A DNA stretch of 64,000 nt, taken from contig JAAONU010000016.1 in the NCBI GenBank assembly GCA_012932295.1, positions 20,117,530 to 20,181,529 on the forward strand. The letters run 5' to 3'. The notes under the pieces are model-generated. The model had not been told where the DNA came from. It made no database searches and was given only the letters and a program-made list of their open reading frames with translations. Source of the stretch: Cyclina sinensis (lineage: Eukaryota; Mollusca; Bivalvia; Venerida; Veneridae). Each line of letters starts with the position of its first letter. Position 1 is the first letter of the stretch. This document shows positions 13,421-23,228 of the stretch, one piece after another. The position numbers and the translations under genes are program-made.

Positions 13421-13612
13421 CGTGGTATATCGTAGAATAACCCACGTTTTGAGTTCTTATGCGTAGGAATATATCACAAAGGCCACATCACGCGACTTTC
13501 ATTCATAAAAAGTTTATACGTGGGGTGACGGCTGTTCACGGAACAGTCAAAACAACAAGCGCACGCGCGTGGTATACTGCAGGATAAACCGAGTTTATTT
13601 TCTTCTTGGTAT
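13421..13612 (+). repeat. Diverged direct repeat in a CpG-richer patch
   Basis: Two related segments, one with GTGGTATATCGTAGAATAAC (13425 region) and one with GTGGTATACTGCAGGATAAA (13570 region), lie about 150 bp apart. Both sit in a patch with more CpG than its surroundings. This is probably the remnant of a short repeat element. No coding evidence was found. Confidence 0.4.
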
Positions 13613-14182
13613 ATATAGGCTATTTTTAGATCGTGTTAGATTTCAAAAATATAACTCGGCTTTATCATCCGCCCACGACGTCGTCTATGTTATAAATGCA
13701 AATACGTCCAGTCAAAAAATTGTTCTTTGGTGTCTTTTTGTTTATTTTGAATCTGTCTTAATATTCTTATAAATTTTGCACAAGTTTTTGTCTGATTGAT
13801 GACAATTTACTTAAGAAGCTCAAAGCTCGACTAAAATACAAGATAACATGCTTCTGAAAAACTTACTAAGTAAAACCTAAAGAGATGATGGTTTCAGTAA
13901 CATTACATATTACAGATCATTTAGAACTAGATTGTTTGGCAAATAGTTTCCTTCAAGATTGCTAGAGAAACATTGAAGGATAATGTTAATGGTCATTAAA
14001 AAACAATTTTTGTTACTATATTTGGTTTTAATGTTGCTCTTAATGAATACATACAGCAACAAAATTTTGTTGATGAACCCAGTCTTAAGTGCACAGCTGT
14101 TGGCAGCGGTTTGCATGTATTTCACTAGTGTACACCAGATCTGGTGTCTTAACTGAAATTTGGATCTTTCCTACAGTGTTTT
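13613..14182. other. AT-rich non-coding stretch
   Basis: No supported feature. A 71-codon minus-strand frame is present but has no protein-like features. Confidence 0.4.
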
Positions 14183-14625
14183 TCTGCCCCCGAAGGACGG
14201 CATATTGTTTTCGGCTTGTGCGTCTGTCAGTCCGTCATCCCATAACGTCCTTATTAGTATATGGATTTAATTCACGCTTGAACACAACATGCCGTTAAAC
14301 AAGACCTTCCCACTGACATATTTTTTAACTTGACACCTTGACCCTTGAATGACTTTTACCTCGAAGGTCCAATTGTCAAAAATATTTAATATTAGCCATT
14401 TTTCCCTTGTTACTATATAGATTTTGTTCATATTTGCATCTCTTTTGAATAGACCTTCCCAAGGACTTAAAACATTTGACCTTCACACCTAAATGACCTC
14501 GACCTTGAGCAGATTGTAAAAAAAAATCCTTCTCTTGAAAGACCTACAAATTATCTTCTCTGGTCCTCAGCTCAAAAGTCAAAGCGTCACTTCGGGGGAA
14601 ATGTCATCTTTTATTACAGTTCTTG
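14183..14625 (+). mobile_element. Helentron-type short element, 'TGCCCCCGAAG' family, near-complete copy
   Basis: The element starts TTCTGCCCCCGAAGGACGG and ends CACTTCGGGGG...ACAGTTCTTG before a run of T. CCCCCGAAG near the start and CTTCGGGGG near the end form an asymmetric inverted pair, the inner repeat sitting short of the 3' terminus. The core has two related units 149 bp apart, marked by AGACCTTCCC at 14302 and 14451, each with CTTGACC or TGACC tracts. A terminal CTTG followed by T, with no obvious target duplication, fits Helentron-associated elements. There is no coding capacity. Confidence 0.72.
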
Positions 14626-15261
14626 TTTTTTTTTTTTCTAAATAAGAAATTGATTTTAACTCACAAAGCGTTACTGATTTAGATCCACGATGTAAATGAG
14701 AATTGATGAACGATGCTCAGAGAATCAAAAAAAAAAAAAAAAACTAAATGAGGCAAACGTGCCTTATAAAAGGTCGATGACAGTTTCGTTTCCACTTACA
14801 ACTTTTTTCAAAACATTTACACCGTTTTGTAGCAATGTTTAACAATTCTGCAGTATTTCGTGGAGATGAGACATATCTTCTCCCTTCATGTGTTACATGT
14901 TAAAACCATGTAGAACTGCAAATTCTATAAATCTAAAAATTAAAAAGAACGAAAACACAAATATCCTAAATTGCATTACATTTACGCGTAAATTTCGAAT
15001 TCATTTGTCAACACAAAATATTTTTTTGCCATATTTTTACGTCTCTAGTCATGTTACTTTCTGACATTTTGATTCCTTTATACAGAGTTGTTAAATTCGA
15101 TTTATCAATTCCTAAACTACTTATGGTGAATTTTCTTCTCAAAATTAAAGGGGTTTTTTTCTCTTTTTTTTTTTCCTTTTTTTCTTTTTGGTATAATTTC
15201 AGAAGCATCCGCTTTTCTTAGTTTTTACACACTGTCAGCTACGATATTGGTTTCAGTGTTC
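14626..15261. other. AT-rich non-coding stretch with poly-A and poly-T runs
   Basis: This holds a long T run after the previous element, an A run near 14728-14745, and C/T-rich tracts around 15150-15190. No gene was found. Confidence 0.45.
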
Positions 15262-15267
15262 ATGCTT

Positions 15268-15335
15268 TGTTGAACCTCAATTTTCACAAAACGCAATCGT
15301 CACACCGTGTGACAATTACGTGCGAATACGTCACA
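15268..15335 (+). repeat. Left terminal inverted repeat
   Basis: This is the exact reverse complement of 19712-19779. Beyond 15335 the two ends diverge but keep the same spaced GTCACAC/TGTGAC and ACGTGCGA words (15336-15440). Confidence 0.9.
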
Positions 15336-15612
15336 CCTGTGTGACAAATACGTGCGAGTTCGTCACAAATCGCCAATGTGACGTATACGTTTGACTTTTT
15401 TTTCGGTTTTTAGTTCGAACGTAATTGTCACACCCAATGTTCGAATCTTTGTACAGACTGTACTTTTAATATTCAGACATGGGTGCTGCCGGGAACAGGG
15501 CCATGCATTTTACCTAAAAGTATACTTCATCCTTTTTCGAGACTTGCTGGGCACTTTTTCTGTTAATGATTGTGCTTTATTTTTCTATTTTTTTATTTTT
15601 TTATTTTTTTTT

Positions 15613-15638
15613 GGGGGGTGGGGAGTAGGGGGTGGGGG
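15613..15638 (+). other. G-quadruplex motif after a poly-T tract
   Basis: Four G runs (6, 4, 5 and 5 G) are separated by loops of 1, 4 and 1 bases, which satisfies the standard G3+N1-7 quadruplex pattern. About 30 bases of almost pure T precede it. It is isolated in AT-rich DNA inside the 4.5-kb inverted-repeat element. Confidence 0.75.
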
Positions 15639-15747
15639 TTAACGCTTGATTTTAAGATAATTTCTCTCATTTACCGGCGGGCAGTTACCTATCGAATATT
15701 TACTTAAAACAGTGGTGAAGTCAACCAAATCCTCATGTGAAAAGCAT

Positions 15748-15771
15748 GTGCCGTGACTGAGCTCACGGCAC
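15748..15771. other. Perfect 9-bp-stem hairpin
   Basis: GTGCCGTGA and TCACGGCAC pair around the 6-base loop CTGAGC. It is GC-rich against its surroundings. It could be a structural part of the transposon or a chance palindrome. Confidence 0.6.
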
Positions 15772-15903
15772 TTATATCCTGTATAATATGTGTCGTGTTT
15801 ATGCTGAGACGAGGGAATTTTGTCGCCTGTTCAAGATGTCGTCACATTAATTTTGTAGATTTTATTTAATTTTCAGAAAATTTGGTAGAAAAAGTGTCTA
15901 ACG

Positions 15904-15968
15904 TAAACAGCGTGGAACCTGACCAGACGCAAAGTTACTTGGCATCTGGTTAGGTTCCACGCTGTTTA
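15904..15968. other. 27-bp-stem hairpin with 11-base loop
   Basis: The left arm 15904-15930 pairs with 15942-15968 with only two non-Watson-Crick positions, one of them G:U in a plus-strand transcript. The loop is 15931-15941. Such a long, almost perfect stem in AT-rich DNA is unlikely by chance. It resembles a miRNA-precursor-sized fold or a very young inverted duplication inside the transposon. Expression is unknown. Confidence 0.75.
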
Positions 15969-16055
15969 GAGTGTCTGTTATATTCACCGTAAGTATTCTA
16001 AATACAAAGCGTAAAACATCTGCAACTTGGTTTTCAAATTGTTTGCTTGTTGCAG

Positions 16056-16247
16056 AAAAAATTCTTGACAAAACCCTCAGAAGTTAAAAAGAAAAAGCAC
16101 AGTCAAAGATTAAAGTCGATAAATTTAAGTTCAAGTTTGAAACATTTTCAAGCACAAACAAGTGTAAGGAAGGATTGTTATAGTGACCAAGATCCTGATC
16201 TACAGAATAATTACAAAGAAAAGGTTAAAAATAATCTAGAAGTCTAA
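16056..16247 (+). CDS. Possible terminal exon, lysine-rich, unrecognised
   Basis: A frame of 63 codons runs to a TAA stop at 16247. A good-looking 3' splice acceptor precedes it (pyrimidine-rich run ending TTGCTTGTTGCAG at 16055), and an ATTAAA polyadenylation-like signal follows near 16266. The peptide is hydrophilic and Lys/Ser-rich, ending with an acidic patch (YSDQDPDLQNNYKEK). No domain or family is recognised. It lies inside the 4.5-kb inverted-repeat element, so it could be a relic of that element's own gene, or a chance frame. Confidence 0.22.
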   Translation, partial: KKFLTKPSEVKKKKHSQRLKSINLSSSLKHFQAQTSVRKDCYSDQDPDLQNNYKEKVKNNLEV

Positions 16248-16699
16248 AACCTTATTGCGATTTTCATTAAAGTCCCATGATCTCATGTACAAGAAGTCTA
16301 TTTTAAAGAAAACGATGTTTTACGAAAGAAAATGGTTATTATTTGTACCAAAACATTCCTGACAGTGACTTTTAAATCATTGCTTTTATATAAGAAATAT
16401 AGTGGTTACTTAGGACGAAAAATGAAAAATTGGTACCGCCTATTTTGCTTTATTACCTAATCTTTTCAAGAAAATGACGAAACCTTGAATACATCATCTA
16501 TCAATGCATACGGTTCAGTAATAGAAAATATTACAATGTGGTAGATAGAAAATTAAGTATTTGCCTCGTCAAAATTTTAAAATAGCAGCGATCACTTGTG
16601 TTTTGCCGTTCCATGTAACGGATTTTCCGATTCTGTGTTTAAAACTATTGTACTTTGTACATTTTTAAAACACTACAAGAGATTTAATTATACACATTA

Positions 16700-17990
16700 C
16701 ATTTTATAACATATTAAATGCACATTGTTAAAGGCGATATATCTTTTCATTCTTAAGCTGTAAAGCACTGAATACAAAATTTGTGAGATTTCGAATTATT
16801 TTTTCTTTACCAGTGTTGAACAATTCAACTATTATTTTTGCATACATGTGTACTTGGACGACTCCAGTAAAAGGATGGGATAAAGCGTTTCTTAAAATCA
16901 ACATTATTATACATTACTTTCTGATATTAAATGTTACTCGTCTTCTTATATATTGCATGCAAAACAAATTCTTTCGTTTAGAGGCGTGCAATTTCGTTTC
17001 GTCCATCTACCAGTTTCAATATATGATCTATTTGAAGATACTGTAAGACGTGCTAGTTCGCAGTAAAAGATTTTAATAGTTATCAAATAAATATATGGTT
17101 GTACTTTAAGACATTACATCTGTCTTTAGAATAATGATCTACTAGAAACTTCTAAACGGCTTTACCAGTTTTGAACAAAATGATCCTTCAGTCTTTGTTT
17201 TACAACGCATATAACATATCAACATTTCCCACACTCTACATTACACAAGAGCGACTTAACTAAAGAACAACAAGTTTTTTTCAAAATCCCTTTTTAGTAG
17301 GTTATAAATTTATAAACATATTTATTACTTTTTGCATGCATAATTTTTGTCCAGTATTTCAAAATATTATAATTGTAAAGTGTTTGAAAAGAAACTCTAC
17401 CAAGTTCTCCATTGATAAATTCGTTTTGAGTGTTTTTCTTCACACCTAAAATACTTTTGCAAAACATACTATAAAACTACATACTTCAATGCTATAGTCC
17501 AAAATTGAACTTATAATTTTGTCTAATATCTCTAATATATGTACAACAGAAATATTAATAATTATATAATTGTTCATTTGAAAAATAGCGTTCACTGCTT
17601 GTTCTGTTATAGTTATTTTTTGCTTCTGCAAAAGAGCCCCATGTTGTAAATACTATACCTAAATATGTAAACTTACTTACGATTTCAATAACAGTCTTTT
17701 TATATATAAAATTGAAATTTTCGGTTTATAAACCACCTTTTCTAAATATCATTATTTTTGTCTTGGTAACACTAAGTTTAATCAGAAAGAAGATTTAGAC
17801 TTTTTTTGTATCTCTGCTTTTGTATTGGCAAAAACAACAATATCATCGGCATATATAAAATCGAAAAATACTTTGAACATATCAACATCTATCCCTAGTA
17901 AATCTGCCTTCTAAATCGTTCAAAAACGTGGAAAAAAGAACGGGAGTATATCAAGTTCAACTTGAGTAACATCGCATACTTTTTAATTTT
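16700..17990 (-). pseudogene. Degenerate CR1/L2-like LINE reverse transcriptase, 5'-truncated
   Basis: Minus-strand pieces in shifting frames spell out RT blocks in the right order. They are SPVLFSTFLNDLE (about 17909-17950), the catalytic YADDIVVFANTKAEIQ (YADD at 17842-17853), YLGIVF, a block around ILDYSIEV, RLKDHFVQNW, and the C-terminal ETGRW...C..C cluster near 17000. Several stops and at least three frameshifts break it, one right after FLNDLE. It belongs to the same broad family as the 3424-4012 tail, but that copy's frame is intact and this one is much older. The 5' part (endonuclease and early RT) is missing. It lies inside the inverted-repeat element. Confidence 0.85.
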
Positions 17991-18286
17991 GTTTCTACAA
18001 TTATGCAGTAATTACTGTTCACTGAATTAATTTTTCTTTGTTTTGTTCATTTGCATATTGTTACTATATTCCCAATGATTGTTCAATTCGTGTTAAAACA
18101 ATAATTGACAACTTAGGTTTTAAAAATAATAAAGATTGTATACATTATTACATTGTGTTTTACACTTTTTGCACTTTGTGTTCTACATTTCTTTGTGGAT
18201 CATACAAGATACTTATTTTAATGCAACTAATACATACGAACCATTATCTTCAAATGGTGGTAAGAGATACAAGCATAATGTATCTT

Positions 18287-18312
18287 GATGATGATGATGA
18301 TGGTGATGATGA
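18287..18312 (+). repeat. (GAT)n microsatellite
   Basis: A short GAT trinucleotide run of about eight units with one GGT interruption. Confidence 0.8.
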
Positions 18313-18485
18313 AAAGACCATCTCTTGAGATAACTGCGTCATAGTCGTCCTCGTATCAGACATAATTCTTACAAGAGACAAGGACCTTCTACATATATTT
18401 ATATTTTTATATTTTGACTTTGACCTTAAAAGAAATAAGCGTTTGAGTCGGTCGTCTAGTGTCTAGTTTGCAGGTTGCATTTAGA

Positions 18486-18767
18486 TTGATTGATTGATTG
18501 ATTGATTGATTTGTTGGGTTTTACGGCGCCGCAACACAGTTTAGGTCATATGGCGCCGAACAGGAAAGATGATTTTGGCTAACCTCGGGTGTTGCGAATT
18601 TAAAAGCAACACCCGGGGTCAAAACCACCCCCACCTGCTGGAGCTACGAGATACGTAGACTCCACTCGTTTAAACCCATTTAGTCGCCTCTTACGATCAC
18701 GCAGGGTTGAACGGTGGCTGTAATTCTAGCCCTTAACCTTAAAAGGCGCCCCTCAGCCGCAAGGGGT
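18486..18767 (-). mobile_element. tRNA-derived SINE with (ATCA)n tail and 14-bp target duplication
   Basis: AGGTTGCATTTAGA flanks the insert exactly (18472-18485 and 18768-18781). Read on the minus strand, the element starts at 18767 with a GC-rich head. It has an A-box-like GGCTGAGGGG about 10 nt in and a B-box-like GTTCAACCC about 53 nt later. Then follow the word GTAAGAGGCGACTAA, which I recall from many mollusc repeats, a 10-bp-stem hairpin (18586-18615), and a 3' tail of ATCA units (18486-18512 on plus). The tail and target duplication show LINE-driven retrotransposition. The perfect duplication suggests a fairly recent insertion, nested in the 4.5-kb element. Confidence 0.85.
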
Positions 18768-19711
18768 AGGTTGCATTTAGAGGCAAATAAAAAAAGTTAA
18801 TGGATCATCCGATCAGTACCTATAATAGTATATTCCTATTAAAGGGGAATAATTCCAAAGCTAGGCATATACGACGGAAGTGCCTATCAAACCATGAAAA
18901 TTGTCAGACATAGAACGTGCCATCCATATTATCAGTAGAAAAGTTTTAAGCACGCTTATATACTGTTCCTAACTATGTTGAATATTTTGCGGGTAAAGAA
19001 GGACCCATTACTGTAGAATTTTTAAGGTTTCCTACGATTTTAAATAAATTGCCCTTTAGATAATAAGCAAGTATTTTTATGTTTCAAGTGTAGACAATAA
19101 AAGATTTTTTTCAGAAATCAAAAGAAACAAAATAATTACCCTACGTTAAAACGGGCTAATAACTGTTTAGAAACGAATTTTATGGTTATCTTCTCTTTTG
19201 AAGTTAATTCGCATTTCGATAGTTAAACAGGGTCGTATTACATGTACTCTGCAGACATGACTTATAGTGTAACTTGCCCTTTTGAAATGAAATTCCCTTT
19301 TGATAATAAACAAATATTCCAAGTATTTAAATGAATGTTTGTAATAGTTGTAAAGGTAACGGAAAATCCTGATAGTCGTTCGATAAGCGTCCGTTATTCT
19401 TCCGATTCTGAACCAAATGACCACCAAATACCAAGGAAAGAGAAAAAACAAGTCAATGGAAGGGTGTACAGACGGACGGAGCGCCGTTTCTTGAGAAGCT
19501 GTTTGGAGACTTAACATGATTGTACTGTCAACTAAATCTTGCATGTGTGACATATACGTTCGAAGTAAAAAAAAACTCACATGTGTGACATATACGTTCG
19601 AGTTAAAAAACTCACAATTTTTCTCACATTTTTAAACAAGATTCTGAGGTGTGACAAATGCGTTTTTAAGTTCGTATGAAATATGTGTCCGAACGTATTT
19701 ATCACTATTTT

Positions 19712-19779
19712 TGTGACGTATTCGCACGTAATTGTCACACGGTGTGACGATTGCGTTTTGTGAAAATTGAGGTTCAACA
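19712..19779 (-). repeat. Right terminal inverted repeat
   Basis: This matches the left terminus exactly over 68 bp. Just inside it, at 19540-19710, lie at least four subterminal motif copies, two of them nearly identical (TGTGTGACATATACGTTCGA at about 19546 and 19582). Confidence 0.9.
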
Positions 19780-19785
19780 ATGCTT

Positions 19786-20145
19786 TCGTTTCTTCAGTTC
19801 TAATGGGTGCTAAAGTGGTAAAGGAGTGTGACTTATTTTGGCGTGGTATTGACAGGCGGCGTTTTTTTACGACTGATTATGTCTTGTATGACTAATTGTT
19901 CTTCCTTGAAGTCTATTTTTGAGATGCTGATTCGCAGAAGTACGAACCATAACATGTACAAATTCGTCTGCTCCCATACACCGTTAGGTTGGTCTTAAAA
20001 CATGCCATAGGACTTGAAATATATGACTTTGTTCAAGCAAAGATGTGCTTTTATAAAACGCGTCTTCCATAAATTAACTAACAAATTTGGTTTAACGCCT
20101 GTATGTCACCTCGAAGTGACGAAAAACCAAAAAAATTACTTTCGT
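19786..20145. other. AT-rich non-coding stretch
   Basis: No supported feature was seen between the two inverted-repeat elements. Confidence 0.4.
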
Positions 20146-20149
20146 CTTA

Positions 20150-21150
20150 GTGCCCGGCTGATTAGGACCTTGGCTGATTCGGCCCCGCCTTGGCTGATTC
20201 GGACTATTTTCTTGGCTGATTCGGACCATTTGATTGAAGTGAACATTTTTGGTAATTATATACCTTAGATACGTGTCTGGCTTATATTTGGGTCATTATC
20301 CTGTTTAACGCTGATAATTTGGTTTTAATTTTAAACTAAGTTCGCTTACTTTTTTAGCATTGTGAGGCTACATAGAAGATATCTTCATATTTGTGTTGAA
20401 CATATCATTTAAAATAAAAGTGAAAAAAATTCCGCAAGCTCGATGTTGCCACCAACCACGGGTTTACTACAGTAAAGACATGCATACACTACTGATGCCA
20501 TTTCATTTGTGAAAACCAAGAAGTAAAATTGCAATTTATGTACATATTGTGTTGTTGCAGTCAACACTTACTCAATTCTCATAACTTAATGGCATTAAAC
20601 ATAGATAATTGACAGGGGCGTAATTTGCTGAATGTTATTTAAAGCTAATGTGTTGTAACCAATTTTTTATTTCACACTATTACAATTAAACGACGGCCGG
20701 ATCAGAGTCGGGCATTACACTTACTTTATAATGTGCTGATTAAAGTGCATATAACTAATTAGTTTTTTGCACATGAGCTACAAATTTTCTTCAATTTTAA
20801 TGACTTCAATATTTAATTGTATATTGTCCTTAATGTAGAAATTATTGTTATTATTATTATTATTGTTGTTGTTACTGTAAGCATTAATTTGACTTATTGG
20901 AATACTATATCAAATTGTGACGAAATGAACCACAAATTTTCTGCGTAGCCCGCATCATGGCCCGAATACAATCAAATTAAGCCAGATACGTATCAAAAAT
21001 AAGAAGCTACTCACTGAAAAACGTTGTTAAAACGTAGAATAATTTTCAGTTAAGTGGAATCAGCCAAGAAAGTGGTCCCAATCAGCCAAGGCGGGGCCGA
21101 ATCAGTCTAGATCTGAATCATCCAAGGTCCCAATCAGCCAATATTCTTTA
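20150..21150. mobile_element. ~1-kb foldback-like element with TTGGCTGATT repeats in inverted ends
   Basis: The left end (about 20155-20240) holds four spaced copies of a word like TTGGCTGATTCGGAC. The right end (about 21055-21150) holds the same words in reverse orientation, including GGCGGGGCCGAATCAG against CTGATTCGGCCCCGCC. The ends therefore form inverted repeats of about 85 bp built from internal 15-bp repeats. The interior is non-coding and has an ATT microsatellite (20841-20873). A target duplication is unclear; TTTCGTCTTAG and TTTAGTCTTAC near the two ends match at 9 of 11 bases. The class is unresolved (foldback or MULE-like). Confidence 0.65.
20841..20873 (+). repeat. (ATT)n microsatellite
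   Basis: ATT/GTT trinucleotide run inside the foldback-like element. Confidence 0.8.
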
Positions 21151-21189
21151 GTCTTACAAATCGTTACTATTACTTTAACACTGTCTATA

Positions 21190-21540
21190 ACTTCCCTTTT
21201 CATAAATGGATTTACTTCATACTTGAACACAACACTTCTTTGGACAAGGCCTTCCTACTGATATCTATTTGTATGACCTTGACCTCGAAGGTAAAAAATA
21301 CATAATATCGCCACAACTCGTGCATTACAAAACAAATTTAGTTCTTGTTTGAACACAACAACCCTTTAGGAGAGTTCTTCACAATTTTGACTTAACCCCT
21401 AAATGACTTTAACCTTGAAGTCAAATTGTAAAAATATGCACTTCTTTTGAAGGATCTTTAATTTAACTGCATCTTGTCCTCAGCTCTGTAAGGTCATATC
21501 ACCTTTCCGCGGGCATTGTCATCTTTCGGAGAAAGTTTCT
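21190..21540 (+). mobile_element. Helentron-type short element, 'TGCCCCCGAAG' family, 5'-truncated
   Basis: This carries the same core as 14183-14625 (ATGGATTTACTTCATACTTG, GACCTTGACCTCGAAGG) and the 3' region CGGGCATTGTCATCTTTC. The 5' terminus with the GTCC run is missing, and the 3' hairpin is mutated. Confidence 0.6.
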
Positions 21541-22479
21541 GTTTATTACTTAATGAATCCAGAACAAATATGCCTGCATACTAAAAAGATCTCGAATCGG
21601 TTTATTTGAATGGCGGTATAATGTATTTTGACTTGTACGGAACATTTTATAACTTGTATTTTCTCTAAATTAAATGTAGCCAGACGAATATAATTTTTTT
21701 TGTATGTGCATTTGTTATTTGAAAATGGCAGGATGTTTTTATAAACATACAATTTGTTGTATCTTTGTACATTTCATAGCTTATATTTTCTGCTTTCTTT
21801 ACGAAACTTTCTGGTACTTACCCATTGATTAAATATTGTAAGTAATTTGATTTACTATTTTAGCGTAGAAAGAGGCGGACAAGGCAAACAAAGTTATTTG
21901 ATTACTACACAAGAATTCAACATTTAATCAGTAATAAAACAAATTGTGTTCTTGGCAGGAATGAACCATTGTGAGATGCAATTATGAATACTACTTGTTA
22001 AGAAACGGTCAGGAAATAGAACAAAATGAAGAATTAGGTCTGTTGTGATGAAGTTAACCACGAAAAAGGCTGGACAGCTAGAACAGTAAATATATCACCA
22101 AATATATCTTATTGTCCAAGGTGTTACTTTGAGAAATGCTTTTAAAAACTAGACAAGTACCAACCGGTTATACTAAGTAAAAACTTACTTCAGAAAGAAA
22201 AATAGAAAGAAACTCTGTATGTATATAGCTGCAGAAAGGTCTTTGTGTACTAATTAATTTAAATAATCTTTTTTAGTTATGTAGTTTTTCATCTGTCATA
22301 GTTGTTTATGCATATGAGTATGTTTATGCTACGAACAGCCATAAAGCTTTCTAATACGGTTTTATCATTTGAATGCATTCGTAGATAATACCATACGATA
22401 TATTATATACCGACGTTTTGATAGCCTGTTCTATTTCTGAATGTCTATTGCACTACTGTTTATTACTGACACTGCAATA

Positions 22480-22680
22480 TATCAATCTGCCAATGGGGTC
22501 TTGTTTATCTGAAACTTCATCAGATTCTGTCTTGACCATTTATAAATGATATCCAATTTAACCTTATCTGATTGAGCGTGAGCAAGTTTTAGATTTTCTC
22601 CTCATATTTCATTGCAGTCTACGTAAGAAGTACGCAATACATTGGCCCCATGACCTTGTTATATGATGATGTCAGACATC
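22480..22680 (+). repeat. Diverged duplication, first copy
   Basis: Shared blocks with 25665-25835 include AATGGGGTCTTGTTTA, ATCCAATTTAACCTTATCTG followed by ATTGAGCG, and ATTGGCCC. Indels separate the copies, so the duplication is not young. The 24200-25622 element lies just upstream of the second copy. Confidence 0.7.
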
Positions 22681-23074
22681 AGGAAATCGAAATGTTTAAT
22701 CACTATAATCAAAGAGACAGTACGATAAATTCATTATATCTTGCCTAAACACCAGACATAAAAAGAGAAAAAAGCAATATGCAGACAACGGGAGTGTCAA
22801 ATATTTTCGTTATGTCTTTCGAGACGAATTTTACTCGAAGATTATTGTTTTTTATTTTTTTCTTTGCATAACCGACTTTAATAGTCTTTACGTAATTTAG
22901 AATTACGTAATTTGGAATTTCGAAAAATAATTACTTATTAATCTTTAGAAGAACTAAGATAACAGAAATGTTTTTAATTAGTACATCCTGTTTTCAGGCA
23001 TCATCGTTACTTTTTGAATGCACATTCGCAACAGCAGAATTGGTTAAAGCGACTCTTTACTAATGTCATAGTCG

Positions 23075-23228
23075 AAAAAGTCGAATACTAGACATGGTTA
23101 GATGTTGATATGATTCAACATCTAAGTATAATTATGTCGTGCTTAACTAATAAAAAGTCGAATACTAGACATGGTTAGATGTTGATATGATTCAACATCT
23201 AAGTATAATTATGTCGTGCTTAACTAAT
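23075..23228 (+). repeat. Perfect 77-bp tandem duplication with internal hairpin
   Basis: The unit 23075-23151 is repeated exactly at 23152-23228. Each unit has a hairpin AGATGTTGA / TCAACATCT with loop TATGAT (first copy 23100-23123). Absolute identity over 77 bp indicates a very recent event or an assembly artefact. Confidence 0.95.

Larger units (their letters stand above)
15268..19779. mobile_element. 4.5-kb element with 68-bp perfect terminal inverted repeats and 6-bp target duplication
   Basis: The ends read TGTTGAACCTC... and ...GAGGTTCAACA. The outer 68 bp on the left (15268-15335) is an exact reverse complement of 19712-19779. ATGCTT flanks both ends (15262-15267 and 19780-19785), a 6-bp target-site duplication. 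Inside each terminus lie several subterminal copies of a motif resembling GTGTGACAAATACGTGCGA in both orientations, of the kind transposases bind. I found no transposase. The interior has a G-quadruplex motif, a strong hairpin, a degenerate LINE and a SINE, so it is probably a non-autonomous or decayed copy. A 6-bp duplication fits IS3EU, Dada or Polinton-type elements, but the TG...CA ends differ from the usual AG start of Polintons. Superfamily unresolved. Confidence 0.85.

Noticed and set aside
19167..19580. Longest open frame in the window (137 codons, minus strand)
   Set aside because: It overlaps the subterminal repeats of the right inverted repeat, has no recognisable motif, and its composition is as expected from translated AT-rich DNA. 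It is not supported as a gene.
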